Positions 53,215-61,490 of a stretch of DNA of 64,000 nucleotides are shown here, piece by piece. A model generated the notes under the pieces. It saw nothing but the letters and a program-made list of their open reading frames with translations, did no database searches and was not told where the DNA came from. A program made the position numbers and the translations under genes. The stretch lies in assembly GCF_024346955.1 (NCBI RefSeq), contig NZ_AP024883.1:1550001-1614000 (forward strand), read 5' to 3'. Position 1 is the first letter of the stretch; the number at the start of each line of letters is the position of its first letter. Origin of the DNA: Vibrio mangrovi (GTDB lineage Bacteria; Pseudomonadota; Gammaproteobacteria; Enterobacterales; Vibrionaceae).

Positions 53215-55854
53215 CTAATCTGCCAGCATGACCTGATCGTCAGTTTCCAGTGAGGTAATTTGTTTCATATCGATATGCGTACGGAAACCGTGAGACAGCG
53301 CCATCTGAAATACTTCTCTTGCTTCTTCGATTGAAGAAATACCGCCTAAGCTATAATTCTTATCCGCTTGTGACATGGTGAGAACGACGGTTTCGGCAAG
53401 GCAGGCAAGGGTGACACCCGAATCCAGATTAACAATATTTAAACGGCCGAAGCGCAAATCTGCCGGCATACGAACCAAACCACCTTCATAAGCAGTAATA
53501 TCACTCCGGCTTTGTATCACTTCCTGAAGAAGATCTGAGGGTCGTGCGACATCACAGACAATGGCATTCTTCGCTAGTAGTCCGGGTTGGATAAACGCTT
53601 CACCATTACTGGTTGCAGTGATCACCACATCGCATTTGGGCAATGTTTCTTCGACATGGTTGCTCAGCAGAATCGGGAAGTCATCCAGTTGACCGTAAAC
53701 ATCCAGATAGTGGTCTCGTACGGCAACGAATAACTCCCGGTATGCATTTTCAGGGTAATGCTGTGAGTTTTGATCAATCGGCTGAGAGTTAATGATCTCT
53801 TTGGTATTTATACTCGTCAGTTTCTGGAAAACCGGACTGACCAGATTCACGATTGGGTTCTCAAAGAGTTTAAATAACAGCTCGCCTGCAACGACTTCGA
53901 GCTTTTTGACATTTGCGCCGTTCCGGGCATTACCGATCAGCATGATTTTCTGAAATTCTGCGCCGATATCGAGCAGACAAAGCCGGCCAACAGAACCTGA
54001 AGCTCCAACAACCCCTAGTGTTAACTGGTCAAGGTGAATTGATTTTTTCTGGCTGATTTGACGAATACTGTCGGTACTGGTGAGTGCAGTGAAAGCATTA
54101 CCGGTTGTTACAGGTGTGCCACAGTTTTCAACGGCTGTACCACTGCGGGTAATCACGGACGTAAATGCTCCGAGGCCGATAACACTGGCTTCTTTCTCCT
54201 GAGCCAGCTCAACATAGCTTGCGATCAGGCGTTCTTTTTCTGCTTTAGACAAAGACATCATTTCGCTGGGCGTCAGCATGCTGAAGAGTAACCAGCCATC
54301 AACATAGCCACCGTTATTCGATGGAATACAGGGCATATAATAGGCTGAGGCCGCTTCATTGTATTGGGATTTTGCTTTATCCATCCAGTCCAGGATTTTT
54401 GCCGTTTCTTCTTGGTTATACGCATTCTGACCGCCGGGCATACAATCCACAGAACTTATTTCATTCAGCGGATGAACCAGAAAGCAGAATGTTCCCAGTT
54501 TAGGGCCAGATGCGACGGCGTGATTATCCTTGTAAGTGTGAGAAGAGACGTGTGATGGCTCGGGTTCAAGATCAATGGCAACACGCAGTATTTCGGAATA
54601 TCTGTTGTGAGTGATTAATTCTCCAACATCTTCCAGTGCATGAATTAATAAATCTATTTCTTTTTCAGTAACATAGTAGCAAGGCTGAATACGCAACAGA
54701 TTTTTGTTGTTCAGCGCGAACATGGTGAAGAGATTATGGCGGTTCAGTAAATAACCCGAAACCAGAGCAACAATAAATCCATGATCGGTTAATGACTGAC
54801 ACGCATAAGACTCTTCATCGTCCCAGTCTTGCAAAACCAGCCCTTGCATCAGACCGATGCCATGGTTAGACGTAAATGCCTGCGGGTATTTTTCCACCAG
54901 AGCAGATAACTGCTCGGCCAGATAGCGTCCGGTCTTTTGAACATTGGCTAATATGCTGTGATCCTGAACCAGTTTGTTGATGACTTCATAGCCGACAACT
55001 GTTGCCAGATGATTGTTGGCAAATGTTGAACTATGGCGTTGACCAAAATCTTTTGACCATGCTTTTTTATTTGCCAGACAGGCACTGATCGGGATCATGC
55101 CGCCACTGAGTGTTTTAGAAAGTAATAATATATCGGGTTCGACCTGTTCATGTTCGCAGGCAAATAGTTTCCCCGTACGACCAAGGCCCGTTTGTACTTC
55201 GTCGACGATAAACAGCGTGCCATATTTTTTACATAACTGTTCGCAGCTTTTCAGGTATCCCGGAGTTGGCGTGATCATTCCGCCTTCTCCCTGTACCGGC
55301 TCGACAATAAAAGCCGCATATTGTTTAGATGCCAGTGCCTGTTCTAATGCTTCAGAATCATCATATTCAACATGGGAAAATGACTCATGAACCGGATAAA
55401 AACATTCACGGTAATATTCATTTCCTGTCGCTAAAACCGCCGCCATTGTTTTTCCATGAAAGCTGTTCCGGGTTGAAAGAATAGCTTCGCGTTTGGTTTT
55501 TGCCTTAGCCATCTTGATCGCGATTTCTACTACTTCGGCACCAGTACATCCAAAGGTGACATATTCCAGTCCTTTGGGGGCGACTTCAATTAATTTGCGG
55601 GATAGTCTTATGGCACCTTCTGAATGAAATGGCTGAATCATTATTCCAGGTGATTTTTCTTTTTCTTCAATTAATTTTTTCCATAAAAAATCAGGATTAT
55701 GACCAAATGGAACTGCACCGAACTGAGTTGTGAAATCAAGGTATTTATCACCATCTTCGCTATAAAGATATAAGCCGTTTGCGCTGGTGATATTTTTATT
55801 AAATTTAATAAGTTCAAGGAGTTTGGTTCTTTCTATACTTAAATGCCTGGACAT
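53215..55854 (-). CDS. Fusion of class III aminotransferase and acyl-ACP reductase-like domain
   Basis: 879 residues from ATG 55854 (TTG 55872 also possible). The N-terminal half (about 1-420) is a PLP aminotransferase: GCTGAEVVEIAIK, IVDEVQTGLGRTG and Lys near residue 247 in LLLSKTLSGG. The C-terminal half (about 450-870) resembles cyanobacterial acyl-ACP reductase: IGLGAFTSVI, TTGNAFTA, Rossmann GVVGASGSVG and Cys in TLACLAETVV (Cys294 equivalent). Together they could reduce an acyl thioester to an aldehyde and aminate it. PigE and TamH combine comparable activities; here the aminotransferase comes first. First gene of the operon. Confidence 0.87.
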   Translation of the reverse strand: MSRHLSIERTKLLELIKFNKNITSANGLYLYSEDGDKYLDFTTQFGAVPFGHNPDFLWKKLIEEKEKSPGIMIQPFHSEGAIRLSRKLIEVAPKGLEYVTFGCTGAEVVEIAIKMAKAKTKREAILSTRNSFHGKTMAAVLATGNEYYRECFYPVHESFSHVEYDDSEALEQALASKQYAAFIVEPVQGEGGMITPTPGYLKSCEQLCKKYGTLFIVDEVQTGLGRTGKLFACEHEQVEPDILLLSKTLSGGMIPISACLANKKAWSKDFGQRHSSTFANNHLATVVGYEVINKLVQDHSILANVQKTGRYLAEQLSALVEKYPQAFTSNHGIGLMQGLVLQDWDDEESYACQSLTDHGFIVALVSGYLLNRHNLFTMFALNNKNLLRIQPCYYVTEKEIDLLIHALEDVGELITHNRYSEILRVAIDLEPEPSHVSSHTYKDNHAVASGPKLGTFCFLVHPLNEISSVDCMPGGQNAYNQEETAKILDWMDKAKSQYNEAASAYYMPCIPSNNGGYVDGWLLFSMLTPSEMMSLSKAEKERLIASYVELAQEKEASVIGLGAFTSVITRSGTAVENCGTPVTTGNAFTALTSTDSIRQISQKKSIHLDQLTLGVVGASGSVGRLCLLDIGAEFQKIMLIGNARNGANVKKLEVVAGELLFKLFENPIVNLVSPVFQKLTSINTKEIINSQPIDQNSQHYPENAYRELFVAVRDHYLDVYGQLDDFPILLSNHVEETLPKCDVVITATSNGEAFIQPGLLAKNAIVCDVARPSDLLQEVIQSRSDITAYEGGLVRMPADLRFGRLNIVNLDSGVTLACLAETVVLTMSQADKNYSLGGISSIEEAREVFQMALSHGFRTHIDMKQITSLETDDQVMLAD

Positions 55855-56650
55855 GACGGTGGTCTCTCTCAAATTATATAGGTTCTATTGGCTTGTCAGT
55901 CATAGACGGACAAGACGCTTAATTAGTATTTCTGTGTGTCGGTGAATTGTTTTTAGAATAATCCCTCTAATAATTTTTGTGATGTTGGGGTAATGGTTAA
56001 CCTTCATCTTTATTCAAGATGAAAAAGCGTAAAATAATGTAAAGGTGGAATTGTATTCATTCCCGAATATTATATTATTGATTATACATTTATTTGGTTT
56101 ATATTACCTTTTGCTTATTAATCAGCTATATAATATTGCTCATAAAACTCTATAATATTCTATCTGTTACTTAATTATAAATTGCCGGGTTTTAAATTTA
56201 TCTTGAATGGAGTTGTTATGTAAATTTAATCATGGCTGACATGGTTATCATTATTTTAGTATTTTTGTTTTATTAATGTTGAGTGCCGGGCAGGTTAGAT
56301 GGACTCTATTTTTAAGTCAATGGAGAAATATATGTAAAGAGTGTCTTTATACTTTTATGTGATTTTGTGTCAATAGTTTTGCTATATTTTCTGATAGAAA
56401 TGACTGTTTATTTTTATATAAAATCATCATTGAAAACTAAATTTCTGAGTAAGTCATAAATAAAATTCACTGGCGGGGAAAACAACTTTTTATTTAAAAA
56501 TCTCCTTTGTTCGGTGCTTTTCTCTTCCATGATCTCTGTACTTACTTATCTATATGATGTTTTATTATCGTGTTACAGCCGTTATATTGTTTACGAAAGA
56601 TACAGATGGATTCAGTGTAATCAAGGCCAGACAGAGCCAGGGAGTATCAG
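55855..56650. other. AT-rich promoter region of the lipid-type operon
   Basis: About 800 bp, strongly AT-rich, without a gene. It must contain the operon promoter reading left and that of the GFA gene reading right. No regulator gene or clear operator is recognised. Confidence 0.55.
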
Positions 56651-56989
56651 ATGAAATTAACTTGTCACTGTGGAAACGTAACGCTTGAGTTGAGTGAAAT
56701 GCCAACGGAGGTTGGCGATTGTAACTGTTCTATTTGTCGCCGTTACGCTGCATATTGGGCATATTTCTCTCCGGATCAGGTGCAAATCACTACGAAAAAG
56801 CCAACGGTTTTCTACTGCTGGGGCGACAAAGAAGTCGAGTTCCATCGCTGCGACGAATGTGGTTGTCTGACTCACTACATAACCACTGAAAAATGTGCGG
56901 AAAATATTTTAGCCGTCAATATGAGAATGGCTGAAAGTGAAGTGCTGTCAGGGATTCCGGTCAGGAAGATCGATGGCGCATCGTTTTAG
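56651..56989 (+). CDS. GFA-family (CENP-V/GFA) protein 1
   Basis: 112 residues. Zinc cysteines are arranged as in GFA proteins: CHCGNV, DCNCSICRR and HRCDECGC. The family includes glutathione-dependent formaldehyde-activating enzyme, but most small members lack a known reaction. Cytoplasmic, single gene. A similar gene lies about 330 bp downstream, with a LysR remnant on the other strand between. Confidence 0.87.
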   Translation: MKLTCHCGNVTLELSEMPTEVGDCNCSICRRYAAYWAYFSPDQVQITTKKPTVFYCWGDKEVEFHRCDECGCLTHYITTEKCAENILAVNMRMAESEVLSGIPVRKIDGASF

Positions 56990-57284
56990 CGGTTGGGTTT
57001 TTCGTTTGTGGTGGAATGGTTTTCTTTCATCCAAACGGAAGGTACCTCTCGCATCAATGAATCAATAACATAGGCCATAACCGAACGGGAGCGTAATGCC
57101 GGTGCAGCTCTTAGCCACATGATGCTAAGTTTTGGAAGCCAGAGTGTCGCGGCTGAAGTTGAAATTGAAAACCAGATGGTGTTTTATCATAAGTAGCGGA
57201 ACACCAGAGCTGAATGCCCCGACATTGTTATAAGTTTTGATTCCTGAAATGTCCGCATCAACGTTCGGCAACGGTGCTTCGCGT
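56986..57284 (-). pseudogene. Decayed LysR-family regulator, C-terminal remnant
   Basis: On the minus strand one frame reads LPNVDADISGIKTYNNVGAF down to about 57130. Another frame then reads LPKLSIMWLRAAPALRS and SVMAYVIDSLMREVPSVW to a stop at 56986. Both pieces resemble the effector domain of LysR proteins (the interdomain part and the final strand and helix), joined by a frameshift near 57180. No N-terminal DNA-binding part remains. It may once have controlled a GFA gene. Confidence 0.45.
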
Positions 57285-57319
57285 CTGTGAAAAATGAAAT
57301 GGAATTAGGATGACATCAT

Positions 57320-57673
57320 ATGGATATGAAAACGTATAAGGGAAGTTGTCACTGTCAGGCAGTACAATTTGAAATCACTACAGATTTTCCTGAGCTGACG
57401 ACTTGTGACTGTTCTATTTGCCAAAGAAAGAATGCGCTCATGGTAAAGGTACATGAGAATGAAATGAGGATATTGTGTGGTGAAGAATCTTTAGCTACCT
57501 ATCAGTTTCATACTCACACAGCAAAACACTATTTTTGTAAGGTCTGTGGAATATACCCATTTCATAGAAAAAGGGTGACGCCGGATTATTTCGGTATCAA
57601 TGTTTATTGCTTAGACGGTTTTGATGCGACAGGTATTCCGGTCAGAGCTACGGATGGCATTGGCATGGCGTGA
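57320..57673 (+). CDS. GFA-family (CENP-V/GFA) protein 2
   Basis: 117 residues. GSCHCQAVQFE, CDCSICQRK and FCKVCGIYPFHRKR carry the zinc ligands of the GFA family. It is distinct from GFA protein 1, so not a recent duplicate. The Met two codons later is an alternative start. Reaction unknown. Confidence 0.87.
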   Translation: MDMKTYKGSCHCQAVQFEITTDFPELTTCDCSICQRKNALMVKVHENEMRILCGEESLATYQFHTHTAKHYFCKVCGIYPFHRKRVTPDYFGINVYCLDGFDATGIPVRATDGIGMA

Positions 57674-57713
57674 TCGCCTCTACAATGCATCTGATAAAGC
57701 GAAAGCGTCAATT

Positions 57714-57745
57714 GTTAGTGTTGAGATAGCTATCCCAACACTAAC
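57714..57745. repeat. 32-bp near-perfect palindrome
   Basis: GTTAGTGTTG-a-GATAGCTATC-c-CAACACTAAC is self-complementary except for one A/C mismatch pair. It lies between the convergent GFA2 and ParE genes and probably works as a bidirectional terminator without a T run, or as a recombination or protein site. Confidence 0.75.
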
Positions 57746-57763
57746 TGACTCGCAGATTTGCGT

Positions 57764-58063
57764 TTATCTAAGGTGGTTTTGTGGCAGTTGAGATTGCCCT
57801 AAGACCGCGACGATCAGGATGAAACCATCCTCTTGGGTATAATATGTGGTGTGTTTGCCCACATGGAAATAGAAACCACTGCGATATATCTCATCACATT
57901 TTTTTCCTAATCCCGGATTGTTGGCTAAAGTCTGAAATCCTGAAAGTAAAATAGTTTTATAGTGACGCCATTGTACTTCTGAAAAGTTTTCAACCGTGTA
58001 ATTTTTGATTTTAAGCAAGTGCTCTTGTGCGAGATAGCTTAATTTATATGGTTTATTTTGCAT
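57764..58063 (-). CDS. ParE/RelE-superfamily toxin
   Basis: 99 residues. YKLSYLAQEHLLKIKNYTVENF and the C-terminal YYTQEDGFILIVAVLGQ fit the ParE branch of the RelE/ParE superfamily. ParE toxins poison DNA gyrase and RelE toxins cut ribosomal mRNA; the sequence favours ParE. It is 18 bp downstream of the antitoxin gene, the usual order. Confidence 0.87.
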   Translation of the reverse strand: MQNKPYKLSYLAQEHLLKIKNYTVENFSEVQWRHYKTILLSGFQTLANNPGLGKKCDEIYRSGFYFHVGKHTTYYTQEDGFILIVAVLGQSQLPQNHLR

Positions 58064-58081
58064 ATGATAGGTAAAGCTAAT

Positions 58082-58324
58082 TCAAAGCGAGTTCAGGAAA
58101 TTTTCACCATCAATAACGGTTCCATTGGTCAAATCTTTTTGGGCGGATTCAAAGCAATGCTTGAGGTAGTCAGCTTTCATCGCTTCAAGTGCTTCAAAGT
58201 CGTGAATTGACATCACAACAACGACATCTTTATTGTTTTTACTGATTTTTACCGGTTCACGCTGAGCGTTCATCAGAAGTTCTCCAAAATTTCGTTTTGC
58301 ATCATTTGCTGTGAGTGTGCGCAT
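58082..58324 (-). CDS. Phd/YefM-family antitoxin
   Basis: 80 residues from ATG 58324, which has GGAG 8 nt upstream; a longer frame to 58369 is unlikely. RTLTANDAKRNFGELLMNAQ and KNNKDVVVVMSIHDFE are the Phd/YefM DNA-binding domain. The variable C-terminus neutralises the toxin. The complex normally represses its own promoter, which would lie just upstream. Confidence 0.88.
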   Translation of the reverse strand: MRTLTANDAKRNFGELLMNAQREPVKISKNNKDVVVVMSIHDFEALEAMKADYLKHCFESAQKDLTNGTVIDGENFLNSL

Positions 58325-58664
58325 TATCAGGCTCCATATATTGGGATACATCAGATTGTAGCGCAGCATGCAAACAGGTCAATTTAATTAAATCGTGCGA
58401 TTTGTGCTAAAAAGGTAAGATCACGGAGAATCAGGACAGCTCCTCTATCTCTTCTGAAAGATAGATTACATGCTTTTCCCATCTAACTAAAACCTAACTA
58501 TATGAACTTCATCGCATTTTCTTTGGTAACGGTGATAAAATCACAAGTGATGGTGTTTTTGGTGAGCGGGCTCGATTATGCTATAACGGTAAGAACGGGT
58601 AACTATCTGAATAACATTACCTAACTGAACGTCACATTAACTCATGTAAATAAAAAGCGTCTTT
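58325..58664. other. Intergenic region between TA module and NTase-HEPN gene
   Basis: 340 bp, divergent promoters expected. No gene or strong repeat identified. Confidence 0.45.
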
Positions 58665-59543
58665 ATGAAAACTTCACTCGATCATCTTCCCGAACGTAAA
58701 CAGCACGATCTTGCGCTGATTTCGACGATTCTGCGCGATACGCTGGAGGAGTTTATCTCCGGGAAGAAGGGGAGTAAGTCAGAATTCCAGATCCTGAAAA
58801 TCATTCTGTTTGGCAGCCATGCCAAAGGCGGTTGGGTGAGTGATATTCCCAATGGTTACGTCAGTGACTATGACATTCTGGTGATTGTGAATCAGTCGGC
58901 GCTGGTGGAAGAAGATTTAGTCTGGCGACGCGCAGAAGAGCAGATCGATCGCAAAGTGAAAAGTGCACCGTTAGGCTTGATTGTCCACACTTGGCAGGAA
59001 GTGAACGAACAGCTCCGGCAAGGTCACTATTTTTTCAAGGATATCCGGCAGGAAGGAATCGAAATCTTTGCCGCCACACCGAAAGAGCTGGCGGAGCCGG
59101 GGCATCTGAGTGATGAAGAGATGCATCAAATTGCGTTGAGGCATTTTGAACAATGGTTTCAAAGTGCAGGGGAGTTTTTAGAATTCTCAGATATTGCCAT
59201 AGAAAAAGCTTATGTGAATAAAGCCGCTTTTGAACTACATCAAGCCGCAGAGCGCTTCTTTGCCTGCACTTTACTGGTTCTGACCAACTACCTGCCCAAA
59301 ACCCACAATATCGAAAAGCTGAAAAAATACTGCGCCGAGCAGGATCTTGCTTTTGCCGATATCTTCCCGATGGACGACAAATTCCGCCGCCGCAGTTTCC
59401 GCCGTCTGCAACGCGCTTATATCGATGCCCGTTATTCGATGCATTATGAAATCACCGAAGCAGAACTGGTGTATTTGCAGGGGGAAGTGGAGAAGCTGAA
59501 AGGATTGGTGGAACGGGTTTGTTTGGAGAAATTGGGGGATTAA
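58665..59543 (+). CDS. Nucleotidyltransferase-HEPN fusion protein
   Basis: 292 residues. The N-terminal minimal nucleotidyltransferase (about 25-150) has LFGSHAKGGW and SDYDILV (GS and DxD motifs). The C-terminal HEPN domain (about 165-285) has AAFELHQAAERFFACTLL and an RY-x2-H-type site in DARYSMHYE. In MNT-HEPN systems the HEPN part is an RNase toxin and the MNT part an antitoxin that adds nucleotides to it; here both are on one chain, so it may be self-regulated or work in another stress role. Confidence 0.85.
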   Translation: MKTSLDHLPERKQHDLALISTILRDTLEEFISGKKGSKSEFQILKIILFGSHAKGGWVSDIPNGYVSDYDILVIVNQSALVEEDLVWRRAEEQIDRKVKSAPLGLIVHTWQEVNEQLRQGHYFFKDIRQEGIEIFAATPKELAEPGHLSDEEMHQIALRHFEQWFQSAGEFLEFSDIAIEKAYVNKAAFELHQAAERFFACTLLVLTNYLPKTHNIEKLKKYCAEQDLAFADIFPMDDKFRRRSFRRLQRAYIDARYSMHYEITEAELVYLQGEVEKLKGLVERVCLEKLGD

Positions 59544-59583
59544 TTGGTTCTTACCGTTTCTGTCGCTTTCTGCTGCTCTTTTG

Positions 59584-59818
59584 GCTCTGAGGTATGATGC
59601 ACGATTAGCTTTGTGGTTTCAGTTACATCGGTGTCATGTGCGCCAGTTCATCTTTGATAGATCAAAGACGAACCAGAAAATCTTTTTTGGTTCCGGGCAT
59701 GTGGTTCAGGTCGGTTCTATTCGCTCCTGCTCATAAGAACCTAAAATTTCGTCCTGAAATTTTTCCTTTGTTCAGTGGATTTCTTTCCGTTTTGTTCAAG
59801 TTTGCTTTATCAATGTGA
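59584..59818 (+). repeat. Long structured direct repeat, left copy
   Basis: The first about 110 bp (59584-59694) and last about 75 bp (59740-59818) match 60728-60838 and 60895-60971 almost exactly; the middle differs. Conserved hairpins: GTTCATCTTTGAT with ATCAAAGACGAAC, GAACCA with TGGTTC, and AAAATTTC with GAAATTTT. Non-coding. Confidence 0.85.
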
Positions 59819-59961
59819 TATTGCCGATATCGAAGATGTGTCATTTTGATATTGATTTTCTGAAACTTTCCCGTAGCCTGCTTGATATGCAACAGAATGT
59901 AAATCTGTCGATTAGGATGAATTTGCTCTGAATCGGTATCTGATGATGAAGGAGGTTAATA

Positions 59962-60339
59962 ATGGCATTGTATCCAGCAAGTCCCGAAGGGGTTTCAGTT
60001 GATGCAAACATGAAAATGATCCGGAATAAGTTTGGGCGTATCGTTGGCCCTATCGATTATTATTGGTTTTTTGAGCAAGTAAGAAATAAAGGTCCCTGGG
60101 ATTACAAACAAGCCGGGCCATTTGAAAACTTTGGGAATTTTCATTATGGTGCGGTAGGTTATGCGGGAGGAATTCCCGAAGACATATTACTGAGAGCCGC
60201 AGGTTGTGCGCAAATGAGAGCTGGTACGTCTGTAGATAGTTGGGATAGTTGCTGGGGCGATAAACCGTATGGAGACGACCCAACCGACCAATACTACATA
60301 TCATTAGGAATTGAATATGCAAAAAATAAAGGCTATTAG
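59962..60339 (+). CDS. Polymorphic toxin type 44 (Ntox44)-like domain protein
   Basis: 125 residues, preceded by a strong AAGGAGG. The C-terminal half GNFHYGAVGYAGGIPED, LLRAAG, then DDPTDQYYISLGIEYAK follows the Ntox44 toxin family, a predicted nuclease with conserved Asn, His and Asp residues. Most Ntox44 domains sit at the end of large secreted proteins; this one is free-standing, without signal or trafficking domain, so it may be an orphan toxin module or a cargo effector. Its end overlaps the next gene by 23 bp. Confidence 0.65.
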   Translation: MALYPASPEGVSVDANMKMIRNKFGRIVGPIDYYWFFEQVRNKGPWDYKQAGPFENFGNFHYGAVGYAGGIPEDILLRAAGCAQMRAGTSVDSWDSCWGDKPYGDDPTDQYYISLGIEYAKNKGY

Positions 60340-60706
60340 CTTAATTTTCTTTGGCGCTTTACTGGCTTATATTGCATCAAATCTGTTCCAGCCTACAGAT
60401 AATCTGGATCAACAGATTCTCGATGTGGCTCTCTCTGATACTGTGTCGGTTGTTGGTTTTCGAAATAACAATGGCAATGCGACAGTTTCCTATAGCTACA
60501 ATTTTTATGTTCGCTCGGAAGGTGAAGAACTACCATCACCATTTTTAATCTCCGGTACGCCCGATGTGAATGTTACCGCGAAAGGTGCGGATTCATTTGC
60601 ATTAGATATTACCGGGAAAATCTATCAATTTACCAATATTGTATGGATCAACAAAAATGGCAGTCTGCTACCTATCCATGTTGAATTGGTTGCGAAGAAT
60701 GGTTGA
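60317..60706 (+). CDS. Candidate membrane-anchored immunity protein
   Basis: 129 residues from ATG 60317, with AGGA about 8 nt upstream (a TTG at 60311 is possible). One N-terminal hydrophobic segment (ISLIFFGALLAYIASNLF) is followed by a beta-rich exported or anchored domain. It overlaps the Ntox44-like gene, so translation is coupled, as for toxin-immunity pairs. A periplasm-facing immunity protein would imply that the toxin arrives from outside. No family recognised. Confidence 0.55.
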   Translation: MQKIKAISLIFFGALLAYIASNLFQPTDNLDQQILDVALSDTVSVVGFRNNNGNATVSYSYNFYVRSEGEELPSPFLISGTPDVNVTAKGADSFALDITGKIYQFTNIVWINKNGSLLPIHVELVAKNG

Positions 60707-60727
60707 GTAAACGTATCGTAGGCTTCA

Positions 60728-60971
60728 GCTCCGAGGTATGACGCACGATTAGCTTTGTGGTTTCAGTTACATCGGTGTGATGTGCGCCAGTTCATCTTTG
60801 ATAGATCAAAGACGAACCAGAAAATCTTTTTTGGTTGACTTGGTCACCAGTGGTTCAGGACCAGATTTTACGGGCATCCTGCCCGGAAAATCTTAAAATT
60901 TCGTCCCTGAAATTTTTCCTTTGTTCAGTGGATTTCTTTTCCGTTTTGTTCAAGTTTGCTCATCTATGTGA
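60728..60971 (+). repeat. Long structured direct repeat, right copy
   Basis: Direct copy of 59584-59818 at a spacing of 1144 bp, bracketing the toxin-immunity pair. Arms conserved, middle about 55 bp replaced (contains a GGGCATCCTGCCC hairpin instead). Confidence 0.85.
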
Positions 60972-61490
60972 CGTAGTCACTCCCAAAGAAATGTCATGTT
61001 TATGTTAATTTTTGCTGGAAATTTCCAGAAATATATTCAATTCTATGTATGGCAATCAGACACCCAATCGTAAACAAGATGAATCTGGCCCGAGCAAGTT
61101 CTCGGATGGCGGTAGCGTTGGTGGATGAGATATTGTTCGGTTTCAGGGTGATTAGGTTGGTAGATTAGATAGCATGATGCCGTAATTTCTTCTAAGTTCT
61201 CATAACTTAATTGAATTTTTATCTTTAATTTCAACGTTATATGTGACATTGAATTATAGTGCTACGGTTAGATATACAGAATTATGAGAGAAAATTATAC
61301 GGCAGGGTGTCTAATGTTAGATAGAAACTGTCTGTAATTATCACATTGGTTATACAAAATTATTAGTGAAAACAACGTGATATAAAAAGTAATTCTATAT
61401 TTTCTGCCTAATTTATACAGATAGAGTCTAGTTAAAAGGTACTGTTAGGTTTTCGGATCATACACGTTCAATGTAAATTAGGAGGAAGTT
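60972..61490. other. Intergenic region before the integron cassettes
   Basis: About 520 bp, mostly AT-rich. GTTRRRY-type strings (GTTAGAT at 61267 and 61316, GTTAGGT at 61444) might mark a degenerate recombination site upstream of the first cassette, but no full attC fold is visible. A weak 68-codon minus-strand frame (61043-61249) lacks a ribosome site. Confidence 0.4.

Noticed and set aside
59636..59818. 60-codon plus-strand frame inside the left direct repeat
   Set aside because: The frame is not kept in the right copy and has no ribosome site; the element looks non-coding.
61043..61249. Minus-strand frame of 68 codons
   Set aside because: No ribosome site, no recognisable family and odd composition; not enough to call a gene.
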